A stretch of 42,496 nucleotides of DNA from Porphyromonas sp. (GCF_030529325.1 NZ_JAUMXC010000017.1:1-42496); one strand, 5' to 3'. Counted from the stretch's first letter, positions 8,612-18,010 are shown. The notes: generated by a model from the sequence alone, not told the origin. Translations and numbers: made by a program.

Positions 8612-9265
8612 ATGAAGGTCATTAACTTATCAGAACAAAATTCGTTGCTCAACAGATTTGTATCAGAACTAAGAAATGTAGAAATCCAAAATGACAGACT
8701 CCGATTCAGACGCAATGTTGAACGTATTGGGGAAGTTATGGCTTACGAGATAAGCAAAACACTGAATTACAAGGAGCATAAAATTCAAACACCCCTTGGA
8801 GTGGCTAATGAGTCTTTGGATGAGGATGATGTGGTCATTGCAACGATACTAAGGGCAGGTTTACCTTTTCATCATGGTTTTGGGAACTATTTTGATCGAG
8901 CAGGCAATGCTTTCGTTTCGGCTTATCGTAAGTATAAAGACAGGCTTAATTTTGACATTCATATCGAGTATATAGCATCTCCCTCTCTAGCAGAGACAAC
9001 TCTGATTCTATCAGACCCAATGCTTGCCACAGGAGGATCAATGGAGCTAGCTTATAGAGCATTGCTCACCAAAGGCCAACCCAAAATACTTCACTTTTCG
9101 TCTATTATAGCTAGTCAGCCAGCTATAGATTATCTGAAGGAGAGACTCCCTGAGGATAGTACTCTTTGGGTCGCTGCAATAGATCCGGAGATAGATGATC
9201 ACTCGTATATCATCCCCGGTCTTGGAGATGCTGGTGATCTTGCTTTTGGTGAAAAATTAGATTGA
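8612..9265 (+). CDS. upp: Uracil phosphoribosyltransferase
   Basis: The enzyme converts uracil and PRPP to UMP in pyrimidine salvage. The 217 residues are typical in length. The PRPP-binding loop DPMLATGGSM lies at 135-144, preceded by ATILRAGLPFHHG and followed near the C-terminus by PGLGDAGDLAFG, the uracil-binding flap region. It lies in an operon-like row with mltF (30 bp upstream) and the U32-family gene (13 bp downstream). All key motifs are intact. Confidence 0.96.
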   Translation: MKVINLSEQNSLLNRFVSELRNVEIQNDRLRFRRNVERIGEVMAYEISKTLNYKEHKIQTPLGVANESLDEDDVVIATILRAGLPFHHGFGNYFDRAGNAFVSAYRKYKDRLNFDIHIEYIASPSLAETTLILSDPMLATGGSMELAYRALLTKGQPKILHFSSIIASQPAIDYLKERLPEDSTLWVAAIDPEIDDHSYIIPGLGDAGDLAFGEKLD

Positions 9266-9278
9266 TATTTTTGAGTAT

Positions 9279-11126
9279 ATGAGTTTCCCCTTAGAACTCC
9301 TCGCTCCCGCTAAAAATGCAGATTATGGCATTGAGGCAATCAAACACGGTGCAGATGCTGTATACATTGGTGCACCTGCTTTTGGCGCTCGCGTAAGTGC
9401 TGGAAACTCTATTGAGGATATTCAAAGATTAGTCACTTTTGCTCATCTCTTCGGTGCAAAAGTTTATATCGCTCTTAATACTATACTGAGGGATGATGAG
9501 CTGCAAGAGGCTCGATCCTTAATAACACAGCTATATGAGATTGGTGCAGATGCGATAATAATCCAAGACTTTGGATTACTTGAAGGTGATTTACCTCCCA
9601 TTCCTCTCCATGCGAGTACCCAAATGGACAATATCACCGTTGAGCGCATCCAATTCCTTTTAGAGCAGGGGTTTGAGCAAGTTGTTGTGCCTCGAGAATT
9701 AAGCCCTAATCAGATACGAAAAATCCATAAACAAGTCCCAAACGTAAAGTTGGAGTGCTTTATTCATGGTGCACTGTGCGTATCTTATAGCGGACGATGT
9801 TACGCTGCAGCAGAATTTCATGGGCGTAGTGCTAATCGCGGGTCCTGCTCCCAAATATGTCGCCTGCCTTTTGATTTGATTGATGCAAAAGGAAATACTA
9901 TTGTGAAGAATAAGCACCTCTTGTCTGTCAAAGATCTCAATAGGTCCGAGATCCTCTCTGAGCTCATAACCTCAGGGGTTAGTTCTTTCAAGATCGAGGG
10001 GCGTCTCAAAGACTTATCCTATGTTAAAACTGTCGTTGCTCATTATCACCAATTATTGAACGACTATATTTTGGAACATCCGGAGTATTCCAGGAGCTCA
10101 TACGGAGATGTCGCTTTTAGTTTCGCACCGAATGTCGACAGGGTGTTCAATAGAGGATATACGATGTTTGCGCACAACGGACGTCGAGAAGATCAGTTGG
10201 CTGCCTTTGATTCTCCAAAGTCAATGGGAGAAAGAGTAGGGAAGATAGTAGGTATTCGGGGTAACATGGTAACTCTTCAAGTAGATGAAGGGAAGGCAAT
10301 TGCAAACGGTGACGGACTAGCTTTTTATTTACCGGAGGGCGGAACATCCGGATTAAAGGTCAACGTTGCCAATGGTGATACTCTGACTGTCAATAAAACT
10401 CCTGATCGACTTCGAGTTGGGATGCCTTTGCATCGCAATCTGGATATTGTTTTTGATCGAGAAATGGAGAAAAATACAGCCATCAGGAAGCTACCTATAA
10501 GTTTTGAGTTAAATACTGCAGGCGATGAGTTATGTCTGACTGCTCTCTCACAAAATAATATACAAGCATCCGTATCTGAATTTATTCAGTTGGAAGACGC
10601 CCAGAATAGTGATACAAAAGCCTCTATAGTAAGTGTTTTAAGCAAATGTGGTAATACAGAGTATAAAGTAAGTGTCATTGATATAGAGAACATACTTCAT
10701 CACAAATTTATCCCTAAAAGCCTCCTTACAAAAATGAGACAAAGAGTCCTTGAGAGACTGACAGAGGCCCTACTAGTAAAGGCTCTTCAAAGCCGTCCAA
10801 ACCGTCCTAATCCATTGAAAAACAGTGTCTATCCAGAAGCTAATATAGGATATACAGCAAATATTTTTAACAATTCTGCTCTTTCTTTTTATGCTAAGCA
10901 CGGTAGCCGTGTTGATGAACTTGCATATGAGTCCAAACGACAGGCTAATAAGCCTTTGATGTATACAAAACATTGCATTCGTTATAGCCTTGGCATGTGT
11001 CCTCACTTACAGGGCTTTAGCGGTAAGTTAAACGAACCATGGGGATTGCATTCCTTACAGAATAGGGTTTCTTTAAAGATCGTATTTGACTGTAAGCGTT
11101 GTGAAATGGTTTTGTATAAATATTGA
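9279..11126 (+). CDS. Peptidase U32 family protein (RlhA/UbiU-like, iron-sulfur)
   Basis: U32-family proteins are annotated as collagenase-like peptidases, but the studied members (UbiU/UbiV, TrhP, RlhA) are Fe-S enzymes that hydroxylate ubiquinone precursors, tRNA or 23S rRNA. The 615 residues have the family TIM-barrel start (LELLAPAKNADYGIEAIKHGADAVYIG with small changes). The U32 signature runs ECFIHGALCVSYSGRC (residues 159-174), followed by CSQIC (190-194), giving Cys at 160, 167, 174, 190 and 194 as cluster-ligand candidates. A DUF3656-like insert and a second C-terminal Cys set (MCPHLQG, DCKRCEM) resemble RlhA, so an rRNA-modifying role is the best guess. It begins 13 bp after upp. 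The substrate is not settled by sequence. Confidence 0.85.
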   Translation: MSFPLELLAPAKNADYGIEAIKHGADAVYIGAPAFGARVSAGNSIEDIQRLVTFAHLFGAKVYIALNTILRDDELQEARSLITQLYEIGADAIIIQDFGLLEGDLPPIPLHASTQMDNITVERIQFLLEQGFEQVVVPRELSPNQIRKIHKQVPNVKLECFIHGALCVSYSGRCYAAAEFHGRSANRGSCSQICRLPFDLIDAKGNTIVKNKHLLSVKDLNRSEILSELITSGVSSFKIEGRLKDLSYVKTVVAHYHQLLNDYILEHPEYSRSSYGDVAFSFAPNVDRVFNRGYTMFAHNGRREDQLAAFDSPKSMGERVGKIVGIRGNMVTLQVDEGKAIANGDGLAFYLPEGGTSGLKVNVANGDTLTVNKTPDRLRVGMPLHRNLDIVFDREMEKNTAIRKLPISFELNTAGDELCLTALSQNNIQASVSEFIQLEDAQNSDTKASIVSVLSKCGNTEYKVSVIDIENILHHKFIPKSLLTKMRQRVLERLTEALLVKALQSRPNRPNPLKNSVYPEANIGYTANIFNNSALSFYAKHGSRVDELAYESKRQANKPLMYTKHCIRYSLGMCPHLQGFSGKLNEPWGLHSLQNRVSLKIVFDCKRCEMVLYKY

Positions 11127-11157
11127 TTAATCAAATAAGGCCAAGAGAGAATAATGG

Positions 11158-11197
11158 AAGGAGAGTTTGATATTTTTATTGATCTCTCCTTAATTTT
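11158..11197 (+). terminator. Weak intrinsic terminator after the U32-family gene
   Basis: AAGGAGAG (11158-11165) pairs with CTCTCCTT (11184-11191) across an AT-rich loop, followed by AATTTTC. The tail is short, so efficiency is uncertain. Confidence 0.45.
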
Positions 11198-11232
11198 CTG
11201 CCGGGATATTGAATGTTTAATGAGCTTTCTAT

Positions 11233-11320
11233 CAAAAGATGTACAACCCTTGAAAATGATGTGGCTAACTTGAACATTCAACGTGTCTACCTTGATCCAT
11301 TAAGTTAGACGACTTTTTTG
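11233..11320 (-). repeat. Dispersed intergenic repeat, copy A (most diverged)
   Basis: Read on the minus strand, it holds GTCTAACTTAA, a 4-nt loop, TCAAGGTAGAC, then a third arm TCAAGTTAGCC, then CACATCATTTTCAAGG and a diverged end where the other copies have the TAnnTTTG motif. It aligns over its full length with copies B, C and D. Unlike them it points at the 3' end of the neighbouring gene, not at a start. Confidence 0.7.
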
Positions 11321-11534
11321 CTTCTTCTTACCATTGTTGATCGGCAGCGCTAATAATATCAGTCCCAACTGATTTATCAGAGCTTTTCTCTTCATGTGAC
11401 CATAATAGTCGTTATGTTAAGTTGATAAAATAAGAAAAAGGAGAACGATAAAAAAACTGTCGCCTTCTATGCTGTGGTCTTTAATAAAATCGAATTGTTA
11501 ATGCAAACTCTTTCCAGATTATAGAAAAACACTA

Positions 11535-11542
11535 TACCTTTG
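11535..11542 (+). promoter_or_regulatory. -7 element of fabK (TACCTTTG)
   Basis: A TAnnTTTG match 58 bp upstream of the chosen ATG at 11600. It overlaps the alternative upstream TTG start at 11540, which argues against that start. Confidence 0.6.
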
Positions 11543-11599
11543 TGCAAGAGTATTACTCACTTGCTCAAAAAGTTTATCAATACAAAACGTTGTAAAAGA

Positions 11600-12547
11600 A
11601 TGAAGAATAGAGTTACAGAACTTTTCAAAATAGAATATCCCATTATTTCAGGCGGGATGGTTTGGTGTAGCGGACATGAATTGGCATCTGCGGTATCAGA
11701 GGCCGGAGGTCTTGGCCTTATTGGTGCCGGATCTATGTATCCGGCCATACTTAGAGGACATATTCGAAAAACGAAAGCTGCGATATCTAAACCTTTTGGC
11801 GTAAATATCCCCCTCATGTATCCCAATGTTGATGAGATAATGAAGATCATAATTGAAGAACATGTCCCTATTGTTTTTACCTCTGCGGGCAATCCTAAAA
11901 CTTGGACTAAAATACTTCAATCTGAGGGTATTACGGTGGCTCATGTTGTCAGCAGCAGTAAGTTTGCGCTTAAAAGTCAAGATGCAGGAGTAGATGCGGT
12001 TGTTGCTGAAGGCTTTGAGGCCGGAGGACATAATGGACGTGAAGAAACAACTACAATGTGCCTTATCCCTTCTGTTGTAGATGCTGTGGAGATTCCGGTT
12101 ATTGCTGCAGGGGGGATATCTTCCGGACGTTCGATGATGGCGGCGTTCAGCCTTGGCGCAGAGGGTGTACAGGTTGGTACTGCTTTCGCTCTCAGTGAGG
12201 AAAGCTCTGCTCATCCAAACTTTAAAGCAGCATGTCTCTCTCTTACAGAAGGAGATACTAAGTTAGTATTGAAGAAAGTCTCCCCTACTCGATTACTCAA
12301 AAGTGATTTTCTTACTGCTGTCGAAGAGGCTGAAAGCAGAGGGGCTTCGGCTGAAGAGCTGAAAGAATTACTCGGACGTGGCCGTAGCAAAAAAGGGATA
12401 TTCGAGGGCGATTTAGTCAATGGCGAACTCGAAATAGGACAGATCAGTGCCGCTATCAATGAGATATTACCCGCTGCCAAGGTTCTCGAGAATATGGTTA
12501 GTGAATTTTACGAAGTCCAAAACAGACTCCAAGTTTACAAGAAGTGA
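11600..12547 (+). CDS. fabK: Enoyl-[acyl-carrier-protein] reductase II (FabK type)
   Basis: FabK reduces trans-2-enoyl-ACP with NADH and FMN in the last step of each fatty-acid elongation cycle. The 315 residues form an FMN-dependent barrel of the nitronate-monooxygenase/FabK family. The motif EAGGHNG places the catalytic His at 144, followed by PVIAAGGISSGR (phosphate grip) and LGAEGVQVGTAF. Porphyromonas gingivalis is known to use FabK as its enoyl reductase, so this name is favoured over nitronate monooxygenase. The ATG at 11600 is chosen because the promoter -7 box lies at 11535-11542. The gene is monocistronic and ends in a hairpin shared with pabA. Confidence 0.82.
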   Translation: MKNRVTELFKIEYPIISGGMVWCSGHELASAVSEAGGLGLIGAGSMYPAILRGHIRKTKAAISKPFGVNIPLMYPNVDEIMKIIIEEHVPIVFTSAGNPKTWTKILQSEGITVAHVVSSSKFALKSQDAGVDAVVAEGFEAGGHNGREETTTMCLIPSVVDAVEIPVIAAGGISSGRSMMAAFSLGAEGVQVGTAFALSEESSAHPNFKAACLSLTEGDTKLVLKKVSPTRLLKSDFLTAVEEAESRGASAEELKELLGRGRSKKGIFEGDLVNGELEIGQISAAINEILPAAKVLENMVSEFYEVQNRLQVYKK

Positions 12548-12567
12548 CATAATTGTCATAGTTGGAA

Positions 12568-12613
12568 AAAGTAGATAGTAATATATTTATTGTGATATAT
12601 TACCATCTACTTT
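12568..12613. terminator. Bidirectional hairpin between fabK and pabA
   Basis: AAAGTAGAT-a-GTAATATAT (12568-12586) pairs with ATATATTAC-c-ATCTACTTT (12595-12613), an 18-bp stem with one mismatch and an 8-nt loop. The right arm includes the last codon and stop of pabA. T tracts outside the stem are short, so it could act as a terminator or a 3'-end stabiliser for both transcripts. Confidence 0.55.
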
Positions 12614-13185
12614 AACCAATTGGTTATCATCTGTCTACCCTGTTTTGTTATAATCGATTCGGGATGAAATTGCACCCCTCTTATATTGTACTCAGAGTGC
12701 GATAGTGCTGCGATATTGCCATCTTCATCATAAGCATCTACAGTAAGTCCTTTGGGTAATGACTCCTCCGAAACAACCCAAGAGTGATACCTTGCAACTT
12801 CTATTGGTTGAATAAGCCCCTTAAATAATTTTGCGTTTGTATTGACGTCTTGTAGAGTACTCTTATGTCCATGCTTTGGAGAAGGTAAGCATAGCAATTG
12901 TCCACCAAAGGCCAATGCAATCGCCTGCATACCCAGACATACCCCCATTATTGAGTGTGTCGTAAAGCATTTCTGTATTGTTGGGATCAATTGTGTAAAT
13001 TCTTCCGGATGTCCCGGCCCGGGAGACAGTAAGATGTACTCATGTGTTGATATTAATTCCGCAAAGCGATCTGCGAGTGCTTCTGTATCTACGAATGTGT
13101 AAGTGCAGTCGGGAGTTTCCCGAATTATCTGCACAAGGTTGTGGACAAATGAGTCGTGATGATTGATTATAAGTATTCGTTTCAT
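12607..13185 (-). CDS. pabA: Aminodeoxychorismate/anthranilate synthase glutamine amidotransferase (PabA)
   Basis: This class I glutamine amidotransferase supplies ammonia to PabB for 4-amino-4-deoxychorismate. The 192 residues contain LLSPGPGHP (52-60, oxyanion region), the nucleophile Cys83 in GVCLGMQA, and His174/Glu176 in FHPES, so the triad is intact. The start at 13185 (MKRILIINHHDSF) is preferred over an ATG 57 bp upstream because the -7 box lies between them (13220-13227). TrpG is closely related, but divergent pabB and pabC next door decide for folate synthesis. Confidence 0.9.
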   Translation of the reverse strand: MKRILIINHHDSFVHNLVQIIRETPDCTYTFVDTEALADRFAELISTHEYILLSPGPGHPEEFTQLIPTIQKCFTTHSIMGVCLGMQAIALAFGGQLLCLPSPKHGHKSTLQDVNTNAKLFKGLIQPIEVARYHSWVVSEESLPKGLTVDAYDEDGNIAALSHSEYNIRGVQFHPESIITKQGRQMITNWLK

Positions 13186-13219
13186 TGCTATTTGGGGGAC
13201 AGATACTGTTGATTGCATC

Positions 13220-13227
13220 CAAATGTA
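13220..13227 (-). promoter_or_regulatory. -7 element of pabA (TACATTTG)
   Basis: The minus strand matches TAnnTTTG 35 bp upstream of the pabA start codon at 13185 and lies inside the longer reading frame, so it decides the start. No good TTG lies 20 bp upstream. Confidence 0.5.
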
Positions 13228-13302
13228 CGGCTTATTTTGCAATCATCACGTTATATTGTATCAGACGGATGTGTTTTTAAGATATCTATCGCTTCAAATA
13301 AC

Positions 13303-13310
13303 TACCTTTG
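13303..13310 (+). promoter_or_regulatory. -7 element of pabB-pabC (TACCTTTG)
   Basis: A consensus TAnnTTTG lies 27 bp upstream of the pabB ATG. It is back to back with the pabA promoter, 75 bp away. Confidence 0.6.
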
Positions 13311-13337
13311 ACACAAAATATTCAACTATAAATAAGC

Positions 13338-14324
13338 ATGTGCAGAGTTCGTGAAAAAAGTTATCAAGAGGTGATAACGCAACTAAATGAGTACGGGGAA
13401 AAGAAAAAAACTTGTCTTTTCATCATTGACTTTGAACAAAACAAGGGATATATAGTCGAAGAGCCACTGAAACAAAAAGATATACTATTCTCTATCAATA
13501 AAATAACAAACTCCCATCAACCTCAAAAATTAGACTTGTCTCTCAAGTCTTATCCTATCCCTTACAAGACATACAGACACAAGTTTGACATAGTCTGCGA
13601 TGGACTCAAACGAGGCGACACTTTCTTATGTAATCTTACTGTATCGACACCTGTAGAAACAGAGGCGTCTCTGGAGGAAATCTACCATGCTACAGAGGCC
13701 CGTTATAAAGTCTGTATTCCGGATCGTTTCGTTTGTTTTTCTCCAGAGATATTCATCACGATAGATGCACAAGGACAAGTAGCATCACATCCCATGAAGG
13801 GTACCATAGATGCATCTATTCCGAATGCGGAGGAAATAATACTAAATGATTACAAAGAAACTGCAGAACACAATACTATAGTTGATTTGATTCGCAACGA
13901 TCTCAATATAGTCTCTGAATTTGTCGATGTCGAAAGATTCAGATATATAGACAAAATCCAACTACCTAATGGTAGAGGACTGCTTCAAGTCAGTTCAAAA
14001 GTGATAGGGATGATGCCTAAAGATTATCATTCCAGTCTTGGAACTGTAATAGATCAACTACTTCCTGCAGGTTCTATATCCGGAGCTCCTAAAGATGCTA
14101 CAATCCGCATTATTAAAAGTGCAGAGGACGAACCTCGTGGATATTATACAGGGATAGTCGGCTATTATGATGGGAAGACATTGGATACCGGAGTACTTAT
14201 CCGTTTTATAGAAAAGAGAGGTAAGCAAATGTATTTTCGAAGCGGAGGAGGAATTACGATCAATAGTGACCCTAAGGAGGAATATAATGAGGTTATCCAA
14301 AAGGTTTATATCCCCCTACTCTGA
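13338..14324 (+). CDS. pabB: Aminodeoxychorismate synthase component I
   Basis: PabB converts chorismate and ammonia to 4-amino-4-deoxychorismate, the precursor of para-aminobenzoate and folate. The 328 residues are the compact chorismate-binding form lacking the N-terminal tryptophan-binding domain of larger PabB. HPMKGTI holds the active-site Lys154; IRNDL is at 185-189, PAGSISGAPK at 243-252 and RSGGGI at 301-306. The ATG lies 27 bp below a -7 box. pabC follows with a 6-bp gap, so both are translated from one message. Confidence 0.93.
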   Translation: MCRVREKSYQEVITQLNEYGEKKKTCLFIIDFEQNKGYIVEEPLKQKDILFSINKITNSHQPQKLDLSLKSYPIPYKTYRHKFDIVCDGLKRGDTFLCNLTVSTPVETEASLEEIYHATEARYKVCIPDRFVCFSPEIFITIDAQGQVASHPMKGTIDASIPNAEEIILNDYKETAEHNTIVDLIRNDLNIVSEFVDVERFRYIDKIQLPNGRGLLQVSSKVIGMMPKDYHSSLGTVIDQLLPAGSISGAPKDATIRIIKSAEDEPRGYYTGIVGYYDGKTLDTGVLIRFIEKRGKQMYFRSGGGITINSDPKEEYNEVIQKVYIPLL

Positions 14325-14330
14325 CACGTC

Positions 14331-14960
14331 ATGCAACATATCTCCCATTCATCCCTTATTGAGACTCTGGAGATCACTTTTGGTGAAACTCAACGAATAG
14401 ATCTACATATCAGTCGTATGCAGAGAAGTGGAGAATCTTTGGGATTTCGCTCTCCGAATATGGATGAAGTAGTAAGGCAAATAAAACTCTCCCTCTCCGA
14501 TTATAATCTGAAAGAGCATCCTTCGGTGAAGTGTACCATCACTTATCATACAACGGTAGAGAATGTAAAACTGACACCTTACACCGCCAGAACAATAAAG
14601 TCTTTGAAGATATTTGACTGTACAGACAACCTCGACTATCGATACAAATGGGCTGATCGCAATTGTTTTCTCCCCTACTCCACGCTTTGTCATAATGATC
14701 AAGAACCATTGTTTTTCAAAAATGGGCTTCTTACAGATACGACATATACAAATATTGTGGTTGAAATCAAGGGGAGAGGCTTATTGACCCCTGCAGCTCC
14801 CCTCCTTCAAGGTACCCGAAGACAACTGTACATAAATCAGGGAATTATAAAGCCTGCTGACCTATCCATAGATGATTGTTTATCAGCGGAAAATATACAC
14901 TTAATCAATTCTATGCTACCTCTCGGTACAGTAGTCTTGTCCCCCCTTTCTATATCATAA
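14331..14960 (+). CDS. pabC: Class IV aminotransferase, probable aminodeoxychorismate lyase
   Basis: PabC removes pyruvate from aminodeoxychorismate, using PLP, to give para-aminobenzoate. The 209 residues are short for the family (about 250-270) but keep the fold markers: the likely PLP Lys106 in YKWADR, NGLLTDTTYTNI (131-142) and the TPAAPLLQGTRR loop. It directly follows pabB. Similarity to class IV enzymes is clear; the PabC role rests on position, and D-amino-acid or branched-chain substrates are less likely. Confidence 0.85.
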   Translation: MQHISHSSLIETLEITFGETQRIDLHISRMQRSGESLGFRSPNMDEVVRQIKLSLSDYNLKEHPSVKCTITYHTTVENVKLTPYTARTIKSLKIFDCTDNLDYRYKWADRNCFLPYSTLCHNDQEPLFFKNGLLTDTTYTNIVVEIKGRGLLTPAAPLLQGTRRQLYINQGIIKPADLSIDDCLSAENIHLINSMLPLGTVVLSPLSIS

Positions 14961-15044
14961 GTCAGGTATATTCTCACAAGAGTCAAGATAATATTCGATT
15001 ATATCGGGTCTTGCCTTTACCGTGACTGTACTTTCAGTAGGCTT

Positions 15045-15129
15045 CAAAAAAGTTGTCTAACTTGACTCATTAAGTTAGACTGATTGATTCGTCAAGGTAG
15101 CCATATCGATTTTGAGAAATGTATATTTG
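15045..15129 (+). repeat. Dispersed intergenic repeat, copy B (upstream of purH)
   Basis: GTCTAACTTGA (15055-15065), a 4-nt loop and TTAAGTTAGAC form a hairpin. A diverged third arm TCAAGGTAGCC and ATCGATTTTGAGA follow, ending in TATATTTG. It reads toward purH, 264 bp ahead of its start. Confidence 0.8.
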
Positions 15130-15280
15130 CTCGGAGATTCACAACAAACAGCCTTGTAAAGTGACGTCAATAAATCTGATTTGTATCTGTTAAGTACTTT
15201 TATAAACTTCTAAGTCATATGGGCTTTCAAAGATCAAGAAAAGTTCATGTATTTACCCCCATATCCACAGATTATCACTA

Positions 15281-15288
15281 CTTTTGTA
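15281..15288 (+). promoter_or_regulatory. Likely -7 element of purH (TACTTTTG)
   Basis: A TAnnTTTG match 104 bp upstream of the purH ATG, leaving a leader of roughly 100 nt. No PurR-like or riboswitch motif was recognised in it. Confidence 0.45.
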
Positions 15289-15392
15289 CATTAGTCAAAT
15301 CATTAAAATATTAGAGTCCGATGTAGGGGGATTTCGTCTGTAACTGTAGAGAACGATAGTGCCCCACCTGAGTCCTTAAAATAAAGTGATAA

Positions 15393-16928
15393 ATGAGTAA
15401 CATCAAGATAAAACGAGCTTTGGTTTCTGTCTTTGAAAAAGACGGCTTAGATGAAGTCATCAAATGTTTGCACAGGCATGACGTAGAGCTTGTTTCGACC
15501 GGAGGTACCCAAGCCTTTATCAACAAAATGGGAATAGATTGTACTGCTGTGGAAGACTTGACGAGCTATCCATCCATTTTGGGAGGTCGAGTCAAGACAC
15601 TTCATCCTTCTATTTTTGGAGGGATTCTCACACGACGAGACAACCCGGATGACAAGAATCAGTGTGAGATGTACGATATTCTTCCGATTGATTTGGTCAT
15701 TGTAGACTTGTATCCTTTTGTGAATACTGTTAAAGGCGGAGGAACTCAAGAGGAAATTATCGAAAAGATAGATATAGGTGGAGTGTCCCTTATCAGAGCC
15801 GCGGCAAAAAATCATAAAGATGTAGTCATTATTTCTTCAAAAGATGGGTATCCTGAATTAGTGAAGCTTCTTGATGCTCAGAATGGGGAAACGACATTGG
15901 CACAGCGTTTGTCATTTGCTCAAACAGCTTTTGCTGTTACTTCACAATACGACACAGCCATATTCAATTACTTTTCCGGAAAATCGCTCGAAGGGAGAGC
16001 TTCTGGCTTGATCCTCTCTTTTGAAAAGTCTGAAAGTCTCAGATATGGGGAGAATCCTCATCAGAAGGGAGAATTCTTTGGAGATATTCGAGCACGCTTT
16101 GACTTTATTCAGGGTAAGCAGCTGTCTTACAATAATCTTCTTGATGTCGATACGGCAGTTCATCTCGTAGAAGAATTTGAGAGTCCAACTTGTGCCATTT
16201 TGAAACATAACACACCTTGTGGTCTTGCGAGCAAGGATTCAGCACTTGAAGCCTACAAAACGGCATTGGCATGTGATCCCATTTCAGCATTTGGAGGCAT
16301 TATTGTCATCAATAGAGAAGTTGATGGTGCTGTCGCTGAAGAGATAGACAAACTCTTTTTTGAGGTACTCATAGCACCCGGCTACACGCAAGACGCTCTT
16401 GATATATTTGGTAAAAAAGAGAAACGCATCATCCTTCTGGATAAATTGGGTTCAGATCACTCTACTCACACATATAGGACAATATTAGGAGGCCTTTTAG
16501 CTCAGGAGAGAGACACTCGCATCGAGACAAAAGCAGATCTCAAAGTTGTGACAAACAATGCTCCCACTACTACCGAAATAGAGGATATGCTTTTTGCTAT
16601 GAAGGTCGTAAAGTATTGCAAATCCAATGCTATAGTAATTGCCAAGGATGGCAGGATGCTTGGTGCCGGATACGGTCAGACATCGAGAGTAGATGCCCTG
16701 CGACAGGCCATTGAGAAAGCCAAAGTAATGGGTTTTGATCTGCAAGGAGCTGTTTTGGCATCAGATGCTTTTTTCCCTTTTGCTGATTGTGTGGAAATTG
16801 CAGATAAAGCCGGTATAAAAGCCTTTATACAACCCGGAGGTTCAATCAAGGATCAACTCTCAATTGACTATTGTAATGAACATGACTTGGCAATGTGTTT
16901 TACGGGCATAAGACATTTCAGACACTAA
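15393..16928 (+). CDS. purH: Bifunctional AICAR formyltransferase/IMP cyclohydrolase
   Basis: PurH performs the last two steps of purine synthesis, formylating AICAR with 10-formyl-tetrahydrofolate and closing the ring to IMP. The 511 residues include the N-terminal MGS-like cyclohydrolase domain (SVFEKDGLDEV, VSTGGT, LGGRVKTLHP) and the transformylase domain (RYGENPHQ, KHNTPCG, ISAFGGI, SNAIV, QPGGSIKD). No key block is missing. mreB starts 62 bp later on the same strand without a visible terminator between them, so purH may lead the rod-shape cluster. Confidence 0.97.
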   Translation: MSNIKIKRALVSVFEKDGLDEVIKCLHRHDVELVSTGGTQAFINKMGIDCTAVEDLTSYPSILGGRVKTLHPSIFGGILTRRDNPDDKNQCEMYDILPIDLVIVDLYPFVNTVKGGGTQEEIIEKIDIGGVSLIRAAAKNHKDVVIISSKDGYPELVKLLDAQNGETTLAQRLSFAQTAFAVTSQYDTAIFNYFSGKSLEGRASGLILSFEKSESLRYGENPHQKGEFFGDIRARFDFIQGKQLSYNNLLDVDTAVHLVEEFESPTCAILKHNTPCGLASKDSALEAYKTALACDPISAFGGIIVINREVDGAVAEEIDKLFFEVLIAPGYTQDALDIFGKKEKRIILLDKLGSDHSTHTYRTILGGLLAQERDTRIETKADLKVVTNNAPTTTEIEDMLFAMKVVKYCKSNAIVIAKDGRMLGAGYGQTSRVDALRQAIEKAKVMGFDLQGAVLASDAFFPFADCVEIADKAGIKAFIQPGGSIKDQLSIDYCNEHDLAMCFTGIRHFRH

Positions 16929-16990
16929 AGGCTCAACTAAAGAAGATCAATAACATACAAGAATATAAGAACGATATATAATAAGCTAAG

Positions 16991-18010
16991 ATGGGATTCT
17001 TTTCACTTACACAGAAATTAGCAATCGACTTAGGTACCGCGAATACGGTCATCATACAAGATGGCAAGATCATAATAGATCAGCCCTCATATGTAACAAT
17101 GAACCGCAAGACCGAAAAGGTTGAATGGGTGGGTTATGAAGCATACAGGAGATTTGAAAAGGAAAACAATGACCTCCAGACGATCAGACCACTGAGAGAT
17201 GGGGTCGTTGCGGATCTTGTAGCTTCGGAACACATGATACGTGGACTTATAAAAATGGCAAATCCAAAGAAGAGGATATTACCTGTCTCTTTGAAAGTTG
17301 TCGTATGCGTCCCTTCTGGAAGTACTGATGTTGAAATACGCGCAGTACGAGACTCAGCAGAGAAAGCCGGAGCCAATGAAGTATTCTTAATACATGAGCC
17401 TATGGCTGCAGCATTGGGGATTGGACTTGATGTCATGGAGCCTACAGGAAACATGATCGTAGATATAGGTGGAGGGACTACAGAGATCGCGGTGATCAGC
17501 TTGGGTGGCATAGTATCCAACAAGTCCATCAAAGTTGCGGGTGATGAGTTCACTGCCGATATTGTCGATCACATGAAGACCAAGCACAGCGTTCGTATAG
17601 GTGAACGTACAGCCGAAGAAATCAAAAAGAATGTGGGATCTGCCTTGGCTCAACTCGATGAAGAGCCTCAAGATTATGAAGTGATTGGTCAAGACTTGGT
17701 AAGTATCTTACCTAAGGCTGTGTCTGTAAACTATAAGGAGATTGCAGAGTGCCTCGATAAGTCCATCACAAAAATTGAAACTGCCGTAGGGAATGCCCTT
17801 GATAATACAATCCCAGAATTGTATGCGGATATTGTAAAGAATGGGATTTACCTTGCCGGAGGTGGTGCTCAACTCAAAGGCTTGGCAAAACGTTTGAGCG
17901 ATAAATTTAAGATTGACTTTATCGTAGCAGAAGACCCACTACACGTGGTTGCTAAAGGAACCCACATCGCACTCCAAAACACAAGTAAGTATACCTTACT
18001 CTTCAAATAA
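16991..18010 (+). CDS. mreB: Rod shape-determining actin homologue MreB
   Basis: MreB forms membrane-bound filaments that position the elongasome. The 339 residues show the actin-fold signatures: phosphate 1 LAIDLGTANTVI (10-21), phosphate 2 VDIGGGTTEIAV, and the adenosine motif LAGGGAQLKGL. The N-terminus (MGFFSLTQK) begins with a short hydrophobic patch suited to membrane contact. It is the first gene of the mreBCD-mrdA-rodA row and is followed by a 131-bp gap containing a hairpin. Its presence fits a rod or coccobacillus shape. Confidence 0.97.
   Translation: MGFFSLTQKLAIDLGTANTVIIQDGKIIIDQPSYVTMNRKTEKVEWVGYEAYRRFEKENNDLQTIRPLRDGVVADLVASEHMIRGLIKMANPKKRILPVSLKVVVCVPSGSTDVEIRAVRDSAEKAGANEVFLIHEPMAAALGIGLDVMEPTGNMIVDIGGGTTEIAVISLGGIVSNKSIKVAGDEFTADIVDHMKTKHSVRIGERTAEEIKKNVGSALAQLDEEPQDYEVIGQDLVSILPKAVSVNYKEIAECLDKSITKIETAVGNALDNTIPELYADIVKNGIYLAGGGAQLKGLAKRLSDKFKIDFIVAEDPLHVVAKGTHIALQNTSKYTLLFK

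Noticed and set aside
11540..11599. Upstream TTG start for fabK adding 20 residues
   Set aside because: It overlaps the -7 box at 11535-11542, and the homologous N-terminus begins at MKNRVTELF (11600).
12607..13185. TrpG (anthranilate synthase) as identity of the amidotransferase
   Set aside because: No trp genes nearby; the divergent partner is a compact PabB with PabC.
13186..13242. Upstream ATG of pabA at 13242
   Set aside because: The -7 element lies between it and the next ATG, and family proteins begin at MKRILI.
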